Positions 11,892 through 23,889 of a stretch of 64,000 nucleotides of DNA are shown here, one piece after another. Made by a program: the position numbers and the translations under genes. The stretch lies in the NCBI GenBank assembly GCA_963920665.1, contig OY987273.1, forward strand, positions 6,946,501-7,010,500, written 5' to 3'. Each line of letters starts with the position of its first letter. Positions within the stretch are counted from its first letter, which is position 1. The DNA is from Straminergon stramineum. Its lineage: Eukaryota; Streptophyta; Bryopsida; Hypnales; Calliergonaceae. The notes under the pieces were generated by a model. It was not told where the DNA came from, did not search any database, and worked only from the letters and a program-made list of their open reading frames with translations.

Positions 11892-14732
11892 ATGAGTTGT
11901 GAAGACATCTCCTTCGAGAGTATTGTTTGGTCTGATGATGAAGTGCAAGGGCAAGACGAAATGGAGGTTGACATTCCAAAGTGCGAAGGATTTCCAAGAC
12001 GATGCTGGAATACAAGTGTTGTTACTCTATACAACAATGCGGGAACTCTTGTTGGTGAAGGCATTTGCTACAATGTGAACTCGGATCTAGTCCTCGGTGT
12101 TGATGGTTCACTTGGGGACACTCATGTGGCAGTACACATCTCAAAGCCTCATTCTGAAGAAGACATCCCCCAAGAGCGGGTACGTGCTTTAGTAGCTTGG
12201 GATATTAAGCTTGTGCACTGTCGTGGGGAAAGTCTACATGACCATGCAATCAGGGATAATTACAACTGTCTCCAAGCGATTCGTGCAAATCCATCGTCAT
12301 CAAAGAGTAGCCGACCATATTCAAGTACTATTCGAAAGCCGCCGCGCGAGACATGCATCAAAATGAAAGACCTCCTCAATCAAGAGTCCATCAATATGGT
12401 ATTGAGCAAAGTTTGTTGTAGTAAAAACTGTGTCCAACCATTTCCAAGAGAGAAGATTCGAGCTTTCCGGCTTCGCATGTACCAAAATTCAACGTTCAAG
12501 CATAGAGCGTATCTCAAGACTGAAGTACATAGGTAGATGCATCATGATTCACGAGGGAGAAGGGTGGTCACGATAGATGAGATAGACGTGTGCATGTGAG
12601 CTTGGATGCATATTGTTGGGGTTCTAGAGTCTACATTCTACCGCTACAAAAAATATGCCATGAAGGATGGTCGGGAAGCCAGGGACCATGGTAATTTGGG
12701 AATGTTGAAGCCAAGGCAACATACGGAACAAGTGTCTATAACTTTGAAGTGCATCTTCGAAAAGGAAGCGGATCACATGCTACATAAATCCCACATGCTC
12801 AAATCAGGAGAAAAAATCGTGTCAAAAATTCTGCCAGCTACGTTTCAGTGGAAGGGTCAGATGGCAAAAATCAACAAAGTGAATGTGGCTTTCAGACTAA
12901 AGGAGGTTTCAACATCAAACTTGAGCAAGATCAGGTCTACTAAGTTCCCTGAGTATGATGTGAAGCAACCCAGAGACAACTTTGCTCGATGCGCTGTTTG
13001 TGACAAATTACGTGAGCTCGTGAAGGGTGCTCTTGCAGGGTCTGAAAGTGCTATGTTATGGTCGAGGAGGCTAGACAAACACCTTGCCATTGCTCGCGTG
13101 CATAGGGAGCTCTATTATGCGAACCGATATTGGTCTCAAACTTCTCCACATGAATGTCTTACAATCATGCACGACAAGATGGATCATGCAAAAACAGCTT
13201 CTCTTGTCTTCTCTCATAAAAGTAAGGATCTTGATGGTTTAACGAAGTTGCTTGTGTCCGTCATTGGCATGATTGCACATGGTCATACTGATGTCCGGTA
13301 CGCACATTATGGTTTGGATCTCTTTAAGCATGATTCAAATTACACCATTGGGTCGATGGCAAAGTTGTTGCGAGACCTTGAAGAAGCACCGAAGTCATCT
13401 TCCAGGAAGTTGTTTGAAAATGCAGGGGCGACATCTTTGTTTAGAGTAGTGCTCAAGGATAAGGAAATGTGTCTAGCATCACTACCCCCGCCACCAGAAC
13501 CTTTACTTCCAACAACGCCATTACCGCCTATTTTGAACGTGCAAATGGACAATGCCACCGGGGACAACAAAAATAGATATGTATATTGTTTTTGGTCTCT
13601 ACTAGTCGTGAACAAGATCTTTTGTGAAGTGTATGTGAGTTTCATGATTGTTGGTCATACTCATGACAACATAGATGCTTTGTTTGGGAGATGGAGTATG
13701 CTTTTGAAGAAGGAGAGTTTTCCGACTGTCCCTGCACTCATGAAGTCGTTCATGGATGTAGAATCCATTCCTACTATCCCACATCTAATTGAAGAGGTGA
13801 CTGATTTCAAGGGGTTCATTGTTGGTTCATTTATTGATGGTGACAATATTCTAATTGGGCACACAAAGCCACAACAAGTGAAGTTCTACCTAGATTCAGA
13901 TGGAATTCCGGTCATGAAGTACAAGTTGAAGTGCATTGATGTAGATTGGAAAGGGAAAAATGGTAGGCCCATTAAGTTGTGGAAAGAAGATGATGAAGGG
14001 CAAAGTCAATGGCCCCGTGGAGTACCAATGCCAGTACAACCTATGGAAATGAAAGGCGCCAATGACATTGTGAAAGGTATATCTGGATTTGAGAAGTACT
14101 GGTAGAACTTGTGTAATGCAAATGTTACAGGAGAATACCGAAGGCGGTATGAGCATTTGGTTCACTATTGGCGTGATGTGAGGGTAGCAATGCAAGAACC
14201 GTTACCGAGCTCTACAGTTTTGCGGGACAGTTTTTGGCCCAAAACACGTGTTCAACGAACACGAGTGGATCAATTAGGGGAAGATGGCGAGGACCGTGAA
14301 GAGTTTGCGGTGGATGAAGCATACGTTGGGCCTCGATCTGGTCGTCCAGAACCATCGTTTAGGGTGGGGCGTGATTTGTACAATGGGTACTTTGTTGCAG
14401 TTCGCCCTGCGGATGGTGATAGTCGACTTGTTTGGATTGCAAGGGCATTGTCAGATCCAAAGAGTAATCCAGAGAAACCGAATTGCATCCTCATTCAGTA
14501 TTTCCGTCCAACATCAAGAAGTAGGGAAGTTCAAGACAACTACACTGGATGGGATAGCGATAGAGGTTTGCATTGGAAGGTCGATGAAACTAAGCTGCCG
14601 GTTTGGGAGTACACAAACGCTCTAATGACAACATGGAGTTCTACTATAAGGAAGGACACCATCCATTGCTTGATCAAGATTCCGGCTGTTCAAATTGAAG
14701 TCATCAACCAGAGTCTCACATTGTACACTTGA
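11892..14732 (+). pseudogene. DUF7869-like mobile-element gene, copy 1 (three in-frame stops)
   Basis: One reading frame of 947 codons runs from ATG 11892 to TGA 14730-14732. It is interrupted only by TAG 12534, TGA 12597 and TAG 14103. Features in order: an acidic start; a Cys cluster VCCSKNCVQPFPREKIRAF (about residues 175-195); a central region with HDKMDHAKT (near 13170); the signature QMDNATGDNKN (13542-13574); then GHTHDNIDALFGRW (13652-13695). The pair D-N-x(3)-D-N-K-N and GHTH-x(2)-I-D is what I know from DUF7869 proteins and looks like an RNase-H/DDE-type or metal-binding core, though no activity is established here. The last 200 codons (GRDLYNGYFVAVRPADGDS, VWIARAL) resemble a small beta-rich, chromatin-reader-like module; this is inference. 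The gene lies directly downstream of the palindrome array. A diverged copy lies at 50.3-53.2 kb on the other strand. Confidence 0.75.
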
Positions 14733-15160
14733 TAACCAAAGATATGGTTGTGTATATGTACTACACATTTTGTAATAATGTAGTAGCACATCGTCATTAT
14801 TCGTGTAGTAATTGGAATTTAAATTTTATAGTACATGAAATAGGGTTCACTTGATTGATTTTATATTATTGTTTGGTATTGCATATATGTTAGCAAGAAT
14901 ATATTATGTGTGTATAGAACAATTGCAAGTTCATATAGTATTATTATATGTATTTTCTTATGGTGTTTAATATTTAATATTATTCAATGAAGTTGTTTAC
15001 ATAATTATTGTTGTATATATGTCATTTGAAATTGTACACCCATTTCGACCAAAAGGATAGTGGGTATACCCACCTTTTATTTTGTTAACTTGTAAAGCAC
15101 TTGTCACATTTTGGGTAGGGGTTGGGTTGGTTGTTACAACTTTCCTGCTTGCAAATCTCA
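14733..15160. other. 3' flank of the DUF7869-like gene
   Basis: A+T-rich and non-coding. It contains several TGTATATG and TATTATTG words that could serve as a plant 3' processing region. No terminal repeat of the element is recognised. Confidence 0.3.
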
Positions 15161-15168
15161 CTTAGCAG

Positions 15169-15284
15169 CACCAAGTCATGTGTACAGATCGTGCGCTCAG
15201 ACGAGTTCAATAGGAATCGAACCCGGACCACTTGAATGACATATACAACTCCTTACAACCAACTGCTGAGGTCATGACTTGGTG
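15169..15284 (-). mobile_element. tRNA-derived SINE-like module (RNA polymerase III boxes)
   Basis: Read on the minus strand, an A-box-like CTCAGCAGTTGG (15259-15270) is followed about 35 bp later by a perfect B box GGTTCGATTCC (15213-15223). This is the spacing of tRNA genes and tRNA-derived SINEs. No cloverleaf with a matching acceptor stem is evident, so a working tRNA is unlikely. A perfect 12-bp inverted repeat, CACCAAGTCATG (15169-15180) and CATGACTTGGTG (15273-15284), encloses the boxes. The true 5' and 3' ends and any target duplication were not found. Confidence 0.6.
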
Positions 15285-15289
15285 TTTAG

Positions 15290-16620
15290 TCTAGGACATG
15301 AACTTCACTTATATGAATCAGAGTTTTCCTCTCACAATGAACAAAATGTAATGTAGGGCTTATTAACCCTAAAAACTCCCATTTTAATGGAAATTCTACT
15401 TTCGAATTAATAAACTTAACATTTGTCAACCTAAATTGGCTAAAATGAAATCTCTGTTTTTAGCATCTAAATGGATAACATTATTTTGTGAGAGTCTAAA
15501 CCTCCCAAAATAATGAATATTGTGTTGAAATAGGAATTTGAATAGATTTTTGTAAAATATTGTGCTTCATTTATGTTGGTGCATTTCACATCGACTTCTA
15601 AAACAAAATTTTGACTTTTTTTGAAATCTCTAAGATTCCTTTTCTATGCTTGCAAGTTTGTACTCTAATTAGGAAGAAGTGCAATTTTAATCTCTAGGAG
15701 CATTCACAAAGTTTGCAACAAAGTGAAGTTTAAGATATCCTATTTTGTACAAATTAGTCTACGATTTAGGGTTTTAGAATCTCACTTCAGTTTCTCACAA
15801 ACCTAGTAAACAATTTTTTTTGCAAACTCTCCATTTTAAGGGTTTAGCTTATTCAAAGACATGTATCGTCAAGTTGAGGATACACTACAAACTTAGTGAA
15901 CAAATTATTATGCAGAGTCTACATGTTTAGGGTTTAGATAATTGAAGAAAAGTATTGTCGACTCGAGGATATAGTCATCCATCATAATATGAAGAAAAGC
16001 TTGATAATTTCAAATTTTTAATTCACACAGTCCTACCAAGGAAGAACTGAGAAACTATAATTAACAATAATAATGCAGTCTCTAGAGTAATCCTACTTAT
16101 TGTTGAGTCAATGATACCCTCTTAGACTAGGTGTTTAATGAATAATGCCACAAAGAAATTACGAAAAAATTTTAGTACTTAAAATTTTTGCCAAGTACCA
16201 ATACTAGTCCATATCCTCAAGCCGATGATACTTTTAAAAAGATTCAAAGATAATTCTATCATTCACAAGACAAAATAACACAAAATTGAAGATTCAGAAG
16301 ATAAATCATTACATCATTGACATGTAATGCGATTAACTTCATCCCTAGAAATTGACGTCATGAGAACATATACAAAATTTATAAATGAACTAATGATAAT
16401 GTTCCTACAAGTCCATAATATCCTCAGAATAATTTCATCCTACAACCTAAACTAAATTGAGCTATCCTCGAGTCGATGATCCATATAAAAGTGATTGCTA
16501 GAACATCACTCCAATGTATGACCAAATATAAATTCTCCCATTGAAATCCAAATACACTTATCGTTGGATTGATGATAGATCAATTTCTAACAGATATGCA
16601 CAAATCACTTGACAGGATTT
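15290..16620. other. A+T-rich spacer
   Basis: No gene is recognised. Short words such as TCGAG-GATA and its complement recur (near 15880, 15970, 16215 and 16480) without forming a clear array. Confidence 0.4.
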
Positions 16621-18044
16621 GAAGATGGAGAAGACAGACCTCTACAATTATTTCGTGACTAAGCATCATCTTCAACCTTTTGTTAATCCCATGAACGATG
16701 AGCCCTTCATTGATGAAATGGTAGATAGCTACAGAATGCTATGGGAGTTCAAAGACCATATCAACACTTGGAGTTCTAGTGTGAACCCCTGGAAGAACTA
16801 TGTGTATCTAAGATACTGAATACAAGGCAGGACAAACTACTTACCCTGGAATATGAAAGAGAAGGTGACAGTGATTGAAGATCACCAAAACAATTATATT
16901 GTAATTGCGCTCTATGAAGTTGATGAGAGTGGAAACTTAATGAATCACTATCACTCCATTGGAATCAACGTAAATTCATACCATGAGAAGTTTGATCTTG
17001 AGAACCTCATGACATTCCTAGAGGGGTCGTAGATGGAGTCTTTGAACGAGGAATTTGAAAAATCGAGCTATGTTTTATGGAAAAATAGCACAACAAAGTC
17101 CAATGCAATTAGATTGCGTTGTATTTTCCAAACTCTTGATCACTATGCCTTAGCAAATGTCGAGCTAGAACCATCACTTGGTCAAAACCTCTCACAAGGT
17201 CAGAGAAGAGGATCCGGAGTCAACAATAGGATGGGTTTGTAACTAGTGGATTAGCAAGCAAAGCAACAAGACCAGGTCAGACAAGATTGGAGACAAGAAA
17301 GAGAGACAATGTCTCTACAAAAGGAGCTCTATCTAGCAGAAAGAAAGAAAAAGTCTTCTAGGTAGAATTGTAGGTGTTGGGAGTTCAAGATCAATGCTAA
17401 CGATTGTATCAGCATGTCCAGCATCCTTCGATGCTCCTCAAGTAGACTATGAGAAGTTTGCTTTAATTCAAAGAAACTTTTGGGCAGAACACAAGTCATG
17501 CATTTTGCTCCGCCGAGAAATAGTATCTGTGAAAATCAAACAATGCATCCTTGCGAGTGATCAATATGTCATTCTAACACCACATAAGGATATTGTTGTT
17601 GCTATGAAGAATGAACTCATCCAGCTCATTAACATGAAGTAGAGGTAGAAGGTGTGCCTTACGCCCATTGATTCATAGAATCAACTTTTGAAAAAAAAGC
17701 CAAAGAAGTGGGAAGAAATCATGAATGGATGGTTCATGATTATCAACGGTCAACACAACATCACTAATTCGAAGGAGTTTCAGAAAGGAGGTTGTGGAGA
17801 GGCATGTTAAGTAGAGCTACAGACTTGGAATGCTTTCGTTGTCTAGACCTTTGATCCAAACAAATTATGAAACATCTCGAAATTCTACAAATGCACTAAT
17901 CATTTGGATCGTGCTCAACCAACCTAGGGTAACCAAATCATTAGCTGCCGAAACATTTGGCTCACTTGTAAACGTCCCACAAATGTCCGCTCGGAGGATT
18001 TAACTTGGAAGAACAAATCTATCTTTAGCTTGACAAACTATAAG

Positions 18045-18297
18045 GTATGCAATTGGCCTTTCTCATTATCATCGAGTCAAGGATAACTTGTTCAATTCCT
18101 CTTAGAATGTAAATATATATTAATAATATAGAATATGAATAACTTTACATTTTTCAATCATTTTGTGAATTACTTTATATATGGACTATCTATGTTTTTT
18201 TATTAACTTAGTATTATCGTCAACTCGATGATAACATGTAAACAAATTCAAACGTTTAGATGAGAGATTTTAACAAAATTATTGTATTGGAAATTAG
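18045..18297 (+). other. Candidate intron in the ParB/methyltransferase-like gene
   Basis: Coding sense stops at TATAAG followed by GTATGC (18045). It resumes after an AG near 18297-18299, in the frame that continues through 18336. The intervening DNA is A+T-rich and full of stops. The first downstream codons contain a TGA at 18324, so the exon is decayed. Confidence 0.45.
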
Positions 18298-19670
18298 AGA
18301 GTTCCATGGATGCAATTATTGAGTGATTCCAAAATATGAATCTTGAAAAGGATGGTACTTCCATCAAAGGGACCATGGATCTGAAAAATGAAATTCAGAT
18401 AATCACCCTGCCAGACGATCTTTGGGCATACTGGAATCGCTTTTTAACAAGACATTTTAAAGGAAAGATGGTGGAGCCAATTTCCTTGAAATTGTTCAAG
18501 AAAATTAAAGGTTTCAAGATCAAAGCAATGTCTTTAAAAAGAGATTTTTTCAAGCATTGCGGATGGTTTATAGACATTGACTTTGAAGTTTTTGTGCAAC
18601 ACCTTCTAGATAAAACTCCAAGGCGTAAATCAATATACCCAAAAATCTCTGTTGTGAGAACAAAAATACTAGTTTTCAACAACATTAAGCACGATGATTG
18701 GATAGAGCGAAGGAAGTGCAAGAAAGTTATTCTCCAAGATTTGATGGACTTCAAACCCTCTCTAAAGTTCATAGACAATGGTAGCGATTTCATTGATACA
18801 ACTTGGAGGGCATGGAAGGTGAGGCACCGGCTTACTTTTGCATTGTGGGATTTCCTCCTCTCGCATTCTAGTGCTAAGTATATCAAGAAACGGCTCAAGA
18901 ACACTACTTGGCAAAAGCAGACGAAGGATCTTGGAAAACAGTTTCCGGAGGTTCTATACATGTATAGGAGGTTTATAAAGTTGAAGCATCAACTTCCTAA
19001 AATTGCTAGATGAGTGCAAGTAAGAGGAATTGACTTCATTGCCAAGGCACTCATCACCAACAAAAATAATACCTATCATTAGCGAGAGGTCAACCTGGTA
19101 GTCTTGGATATTAGGTTGGTGCCACAATCGAAGGCAACTGATATTGAAAGCGCTATCAACCCCTTTCTAAGTTTCCTAGATCAAAAATTAGAACCAAAAA
19201 TGACTGAGCCAAATATTTGGCTCTTCATTCTTGATGGGAAGGAGGATGTGAAAGTTGCAACTACTTTTGCAACTTTGCAATTTACTATGTCGGACTTCGT
19301 CATATCCACCTACATCCCTAGTAGAGCAAAGATGTTGAATAACGTGACGAATAGGCTTTACCAACACATGGCTCACCAACTTGAGGTTGTCATTATGCTC
19401 AGAAAAGCTCCAAACATGCCGCTCCTCTTCCTTTTCAAGAAGGATAATGATTTTGCCACCTCTGCCCGCATGTGTCTCAAATCAAAATATGACACACCTT
19501 CCAATTGTATATACTATACCGATCCATCCAAGAATACGGAAGCCAAGTGGAGGATACATCCCACTAAATTGCGAATGGAGTTTTACTTGGACATCCTCCA
19601 AGCCTTCGCAACGGTAGATGAAAATGTTCTTGGCATCTACGCTGGACCAAAGTATATGCTAGCCGCAAAG

Positions 19671-19861
19671 GTTAGTGCATCTTTCCCTGAAAAATTCATA
19701 TTCTTGAATCTAGGATTATAGTTTTAAAATTTTTTTGATCAGTTTGAATTATGTGCAGTCCATTGTTATCCTCCGGTTGACGATAATATCATCTATCTGC
19801 AATAGACATCTGACATTCATTTAGAATTTCAACATCTAATATGTTTGTATGTGATCTATAG
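19671..19861 (+). other. Phase-0 GT-AG intron, 191 bp
   Basis: The upstream exon ends GCCGCAAAG at 19670, exactly on a codon boundary (567 nt from 19104). The next exon starts with ATGTTCGAAG at 19862 after CTATAG. Joining them gives continuous coding sense across the methyltransferase-like motif region. The intron is T-rich with a plant-like GTTAGT donor. Confidence 0.7.
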
Positions 19862-21844
19862 ATGTTCGAAGTGTACTTCTATGGCTTTAGTGACAGAGAA
19901 GACGCAAAGCCATACTTGAAAATTGCCATCCTAGTGAATAAGATGGATAGGAATGACTTCATGATTTCAAAGTCACCTTATTTGCTACTATACAACTGTC
20001 CCACAAGTCACGGACCCATGGTTGTTCACTCCAACTCACCTCCATTGCCACCCATGACGTTGGAGTCACTGTTAGAAAGTAATGTCATGGGGAACCACCA
20101 GAGGGAAGTTGTCAATCCACATGTTAGTATTGATCTTGGCGTTGAAGGAATTGATCAATTCAGGACCAACACATTCCAAGTCCATACATGGATGGATGCT
20201 CCTATTGTTCCGATCATATTACAAACTCAACATGTTGAAGAGGATGTAGAGACTGACATTGAGTTTGAGAGACAACGGGAGGAGCAAGCTAGAGAGGTCT
20301 TTGGAGAAGAACAAGGTAGAGACAATGAGGAAGTGGTCATTATTGACATGATCGGATTGGAAGGGAATCATGCATCTGAAGAAGGTCAACCTCCAATGGC
20401 TGTGGAGATACACCCAATGTCTATAGGATTGGATAATCCAATCATCATAAGTGATGATGATGATATCAATCACCTACACTCATTAGACGATGACGATGAT
20501 GTAGATGGCGTTCCCAAGCAAGTCGAGCTCAAACTTGTCATCGCACCCTTAGGCGTGGTGGTGAAGTTCGAGAAGGACTAGTGGAAGAAAGACTAGGAAG
20601 CCAAGGAGAGGAGGATAGCCAAGCAATAGGAGCAGGAGGAAAAAGAGGGGCTAGTTGTTGAGCTATTGGCAAGCAACAAGGCTGCCAATGAGAAAATTAT
20701 CAAACTGCAAGAGAAATCGGATGTAAAGTATGATGAGCTCCAAAGTTTGTTCGCAATGCGCTTGAATGCAAAGCAGTCTCAGATGAGCCAATTACACAGC
20801 TATCTAATTCCATTCCCCTTTGCTCTAACACTACAACCTTAGGTGCCCTCAAATAGCACTCTAGTCATTCACGAAATGGTACACCTAATGGGTGGGTTGT
20901 CCTATCCTTGGGTTGAAGATAAAGATGAGGCGATTTCACTATTGCATGAAGATTTGGTTACCTCAACTCCAACATCCCAATTGCCAAGGATCCCATCTCT
21001 AGATGAAGGGGCTTTTGAAGTCCTTATTCCAGAGGCTACTCTTGACGTCTCTCTACAAGATGATGCCATTGAAGGAGAAGGGTATTATCCTCAAGGTGAC
21101 GATAATGTTGGTGAGGAAGCAGGACCAACTTTTGTGGTTGAGCCTTGTGATGCAACGGTGTGTGAGGAATCACGTGAAGTCCTCTTGGAGTTGCAATCGC
21201 CCCTTTCTATGGAGGAAGAAAGGTTTGATTATGAAAGGGGAGATGAAGACCTCCTTGACAACGTTCTAGAGGAGAATGACAAAGAACAACCTTCTACAAC
21301 ACAAGTGGTGTCGGAGGATCCAGAAAGAACCGCTCAGGTACAATCTTCTAACCCTTATGATTTCGATTGATTCCAAGACCTTGGAGTCATTCATGATTGT
21401 ATTTGGTAACAATGACTAGAAAGTCCTCTACTAGTTATCGAATCTCATTTGTATCCATGCTTCTTGAGAGGATGTCATCACTGCTCCTTGATTACTTGGC
21501 TTTGATGGCGAAACTGTTTGTAGCTAGTATTCTTGTATACTATATATGTAGCATTGTGTTGAGAGTAGTTTTCAGTCAGCTAGAGACATAAGAAAATTTT
21601 GCAGATGTAATATGTAGACATTGTAAATAAACTATAGTCAATTTCCATAGATTTGCACATTGGTCTAATTGTATTTGGCTTTCAATGTTTCTATTACCCA
21701 GTTCCAAAAAAATAAAAGCCTACATCGTCCACTACCAATGAAAGCACTTTTGAACAAGAGACCTTCGTCGATTAAGGGAATTGAATGCTTTTATTTGCTT
21801 TTTGGCTCTCCCGTTTTTGCATTTAAATAGGTAACTCCATTTCT

Positions 21845-22679
21845 TTGTTGTTATGCTTTGATGAGGTAGTAGTGGAGGGTGGAGGAGAGATCGTGCCTTG
21901 GAGTGTGCCTCCTGTATTTCCTCCACCATGGAGGAAGTGGCTGAACATTGTCTTCGACTTGAACGGCATACTCTATCTAACCGCGATGAAGTCATGTGTG
22001 GAGAAATTCAAACTGTACAAGCTCGAAGACAATGTTCTCTGCCACAAAAATTCCATGATCATCAAACCTACAATGGTATTCACTCAACAAAATGTGGGTG
22101 AATTCCTCTAATAGTTTTCTGCAATTACGGATAGGGTCTTAGTGTGGACCAGGATGTTGAAGCATAATGCATAACCCATCGCCGGATACCTGTTCAACGG
22201 TTGTAGAGTACCCTACGATATTCTCAGTCAAGATCAATGCAAGAAGATAGAGTACTCTCTAGGGAAGTTCTTTCATCTCTGAGAACAAGTGCATCGTATG
22301 AAAGTGCTCTCCGAGACCTTATTCACCAATCCTATCGGAAGCACATCCTTTACCTTGGATAATATGCTTCTCGTTGACGACTCTTTGAACAAGAGTGTTT
22401 GCAAAGAGAATGGGAATGCCATATTCCTAGACACTTGGAGGCACCATAATCGCAAAGACAATGTCCTCATCGGGGAACTTCTACCATGGCTCAGACTTCT
22501 AGATTCAAATTGCCAATCAGGTCAAAATGTAGAAATATGTCGAGGACAACCGAATTGGCCTAAACTCATTGCGAGCTGGGGACTACAATGTCGACAAGCT
22601 CATAGATGGGATGAGAGAGTCCTTGAAGGTTATGGGTTTTAGATACGAGCTTCCAAGAATAGGTGTAGTCATAGAGTGA
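21845..22679 (+). pseudogene. Decayed FCP1/NIF-type HAD phosphatase gene
   Basis: The frame reads WRKWLNIVFDLNGIL at 21929-21973, a HAD motif I variant (DLNG in place of DxDG). It continues through an ITDRVLVWTRMLK-like segment near 22120, FTLDNMLLVDDSLNKSVC (22343-22402) and FLDTW. That is the order seen in FCP1-homology/SCP-type phosphatases: motif I, a VWT segment, then the DD motif. Stops occur at about 22109 (TAA TAG), 22171 (TAA) and 22280 (TGA). A frameshift between about 22500 and 22533 moves the end into another frame (KYVEDNRIGL...MRESLKVMGFRYELP), terminating at 22677. No start codon is preserved. It follows the previous pseudogene in the same orientation, about 475 bp downstream. 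Confidence 0.65.
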
Positions 22680-23850
22680 GGTCGACGCAAGGAGTACATT
22701 GTCTCCTAGAGTCGCTATGGATGTGCGATGGCATTCTGTATAGTCCTGGATTTGTATGCTACAATCTTTTGAAAATAAAATATTGAGTTCGCATATCTCA
22801 TGAATCTTTGCCATGTGTTTTGGTGTTTACTATCCATGTCTCCCATTCTCAATTGAAGATGCTTTTGCATTTTTTCAACAGAGGCTAATGTGGGTGGGCT
22901 TGTGGAATTTTTATGTATTACAGGTTGGAGGCATTTGCTTCGTTGAATTGCTGAAAAGGCAAAGGCTAACCTGAAGTCTCCTCTCTAGATTGGAAAAGTC
23001 ACTTTCCAACCAATTTAAATCTGAAGGGGGAAGTTGCAACACCGCTTTGTATTTTAAACCATATGTATTGTGATCTGCTGCGAACGCTACATCCATGGCC
23101 ATAGACTATTCCAAGGGGGACGTTAAAGATGGGGTCATAGATAGCCCCCCAAATCATGGACCTGCTAGGACTCCCATATGCTCTTTGTCGTTGTTGAAAT
23201 GAGCATCCTCGAGTCGTGGGAATTCCTTCTTGCTTAAAGTGCAGATGGATATGGCAATGAGTTGCAAACTAAACCTACCCTTGGACAAAACGCCGGGACA
23301 TCCTCAACTCGAAGATGGTATTCTGACTCCTTTTGCACTTTTTAATGTCCACATCGATGGATTGAAGTCAATGTTTGCGTTGAAGGATGATAGAAGGGGG
23401 TGTTATGGAAACCAACTAGTGATGATATTGTGCTTTAGATTGAGCATAAGCATCCTCGTCCCTTGCAATCTGTAGGAGCCAGACAATCTCGTTCCATCGA
23501 CAGTCTTTTCAGGCAATGAATTTTCAAAGAACATCAACATTCTCTAGACTTGAAAACAACTAGGATTCAAATTCTGTAAATAGACAATGTCAATGTGTCA
23601 CTACCAAGGTAGACTCCTCGAGGGTCAAGATCGCTATTGGCTTTAGAGGCCCCTTGAACCACTCAAAGGTTAAAGCAAAAGGAAAATGGAGCTCAAAACT
23701 TGAGCTTATGCGATTCTTTGGGGGGGGGGAAGTGGGCCGCACTATCACTCTCGAAGAGAAAATATCTTTGAAGGACTAGCAAAGCTTAAAGCATTGGAAG
23801 TAGGTAGGAGCATTTGTATAGGAATGGACAAGTAAAGATTTTGCCATTAG
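22680..23850. other. Spacer with traces of coding DNA
   Basis: An 81-codon frame at 23230-23475 shows no recognised domain. The composition is less A+T-rich than the flanks, so further decayed exons are possible. A run of nine G lies near 23722-23730. Confidence 0.3.
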
Positions 23851-23889
23851 CAAGTGAAGATTTCAAAGTATATAGCTTCAAGGTCTTGT

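Larger units (their letters stand above)
16625..21370 (+). pseudogene. Decayed multi-exon gene with possible ParB-like and DNA-methyltransferase-like segments
   Basis: Coding character is continuous on the plus strand from ATG 16625 (MEKTDLYNYF) to TGA 21368, broken by many stops, a frame change near 17345 and two likely introns. Around 17640-17800 the stretch VCLTPIDS...WFMIINGQHNIT resembles a ParB-type 'inGqHR' core. At 19104-19670 plus 19862 onward, HPTKLRMEF is followed by VLGIYAGPKYMLAAK and then FEVYFYGFSDREDA. This mirrors the order of motif X (HPxxKP), motif I (VLDPFxGSGT..AA) and the following acidic loop of class-beta N4/N6 DNA methyltransferases, but the key Asp and Gly residues are not conserved. 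The C-terminal third (19.95-21.37 kb) is acidic, with a DDDD cluster near 20450. Both domain calls are tentative, and the gene could be an unrelated element protein. Confidence 0.45.

Noticed and set aside
15169..15284. A functional tRNA gene
   Set aside because: The A and B boxes are present, but I could not pair an acceptor stem or place a credible anticodon arm.
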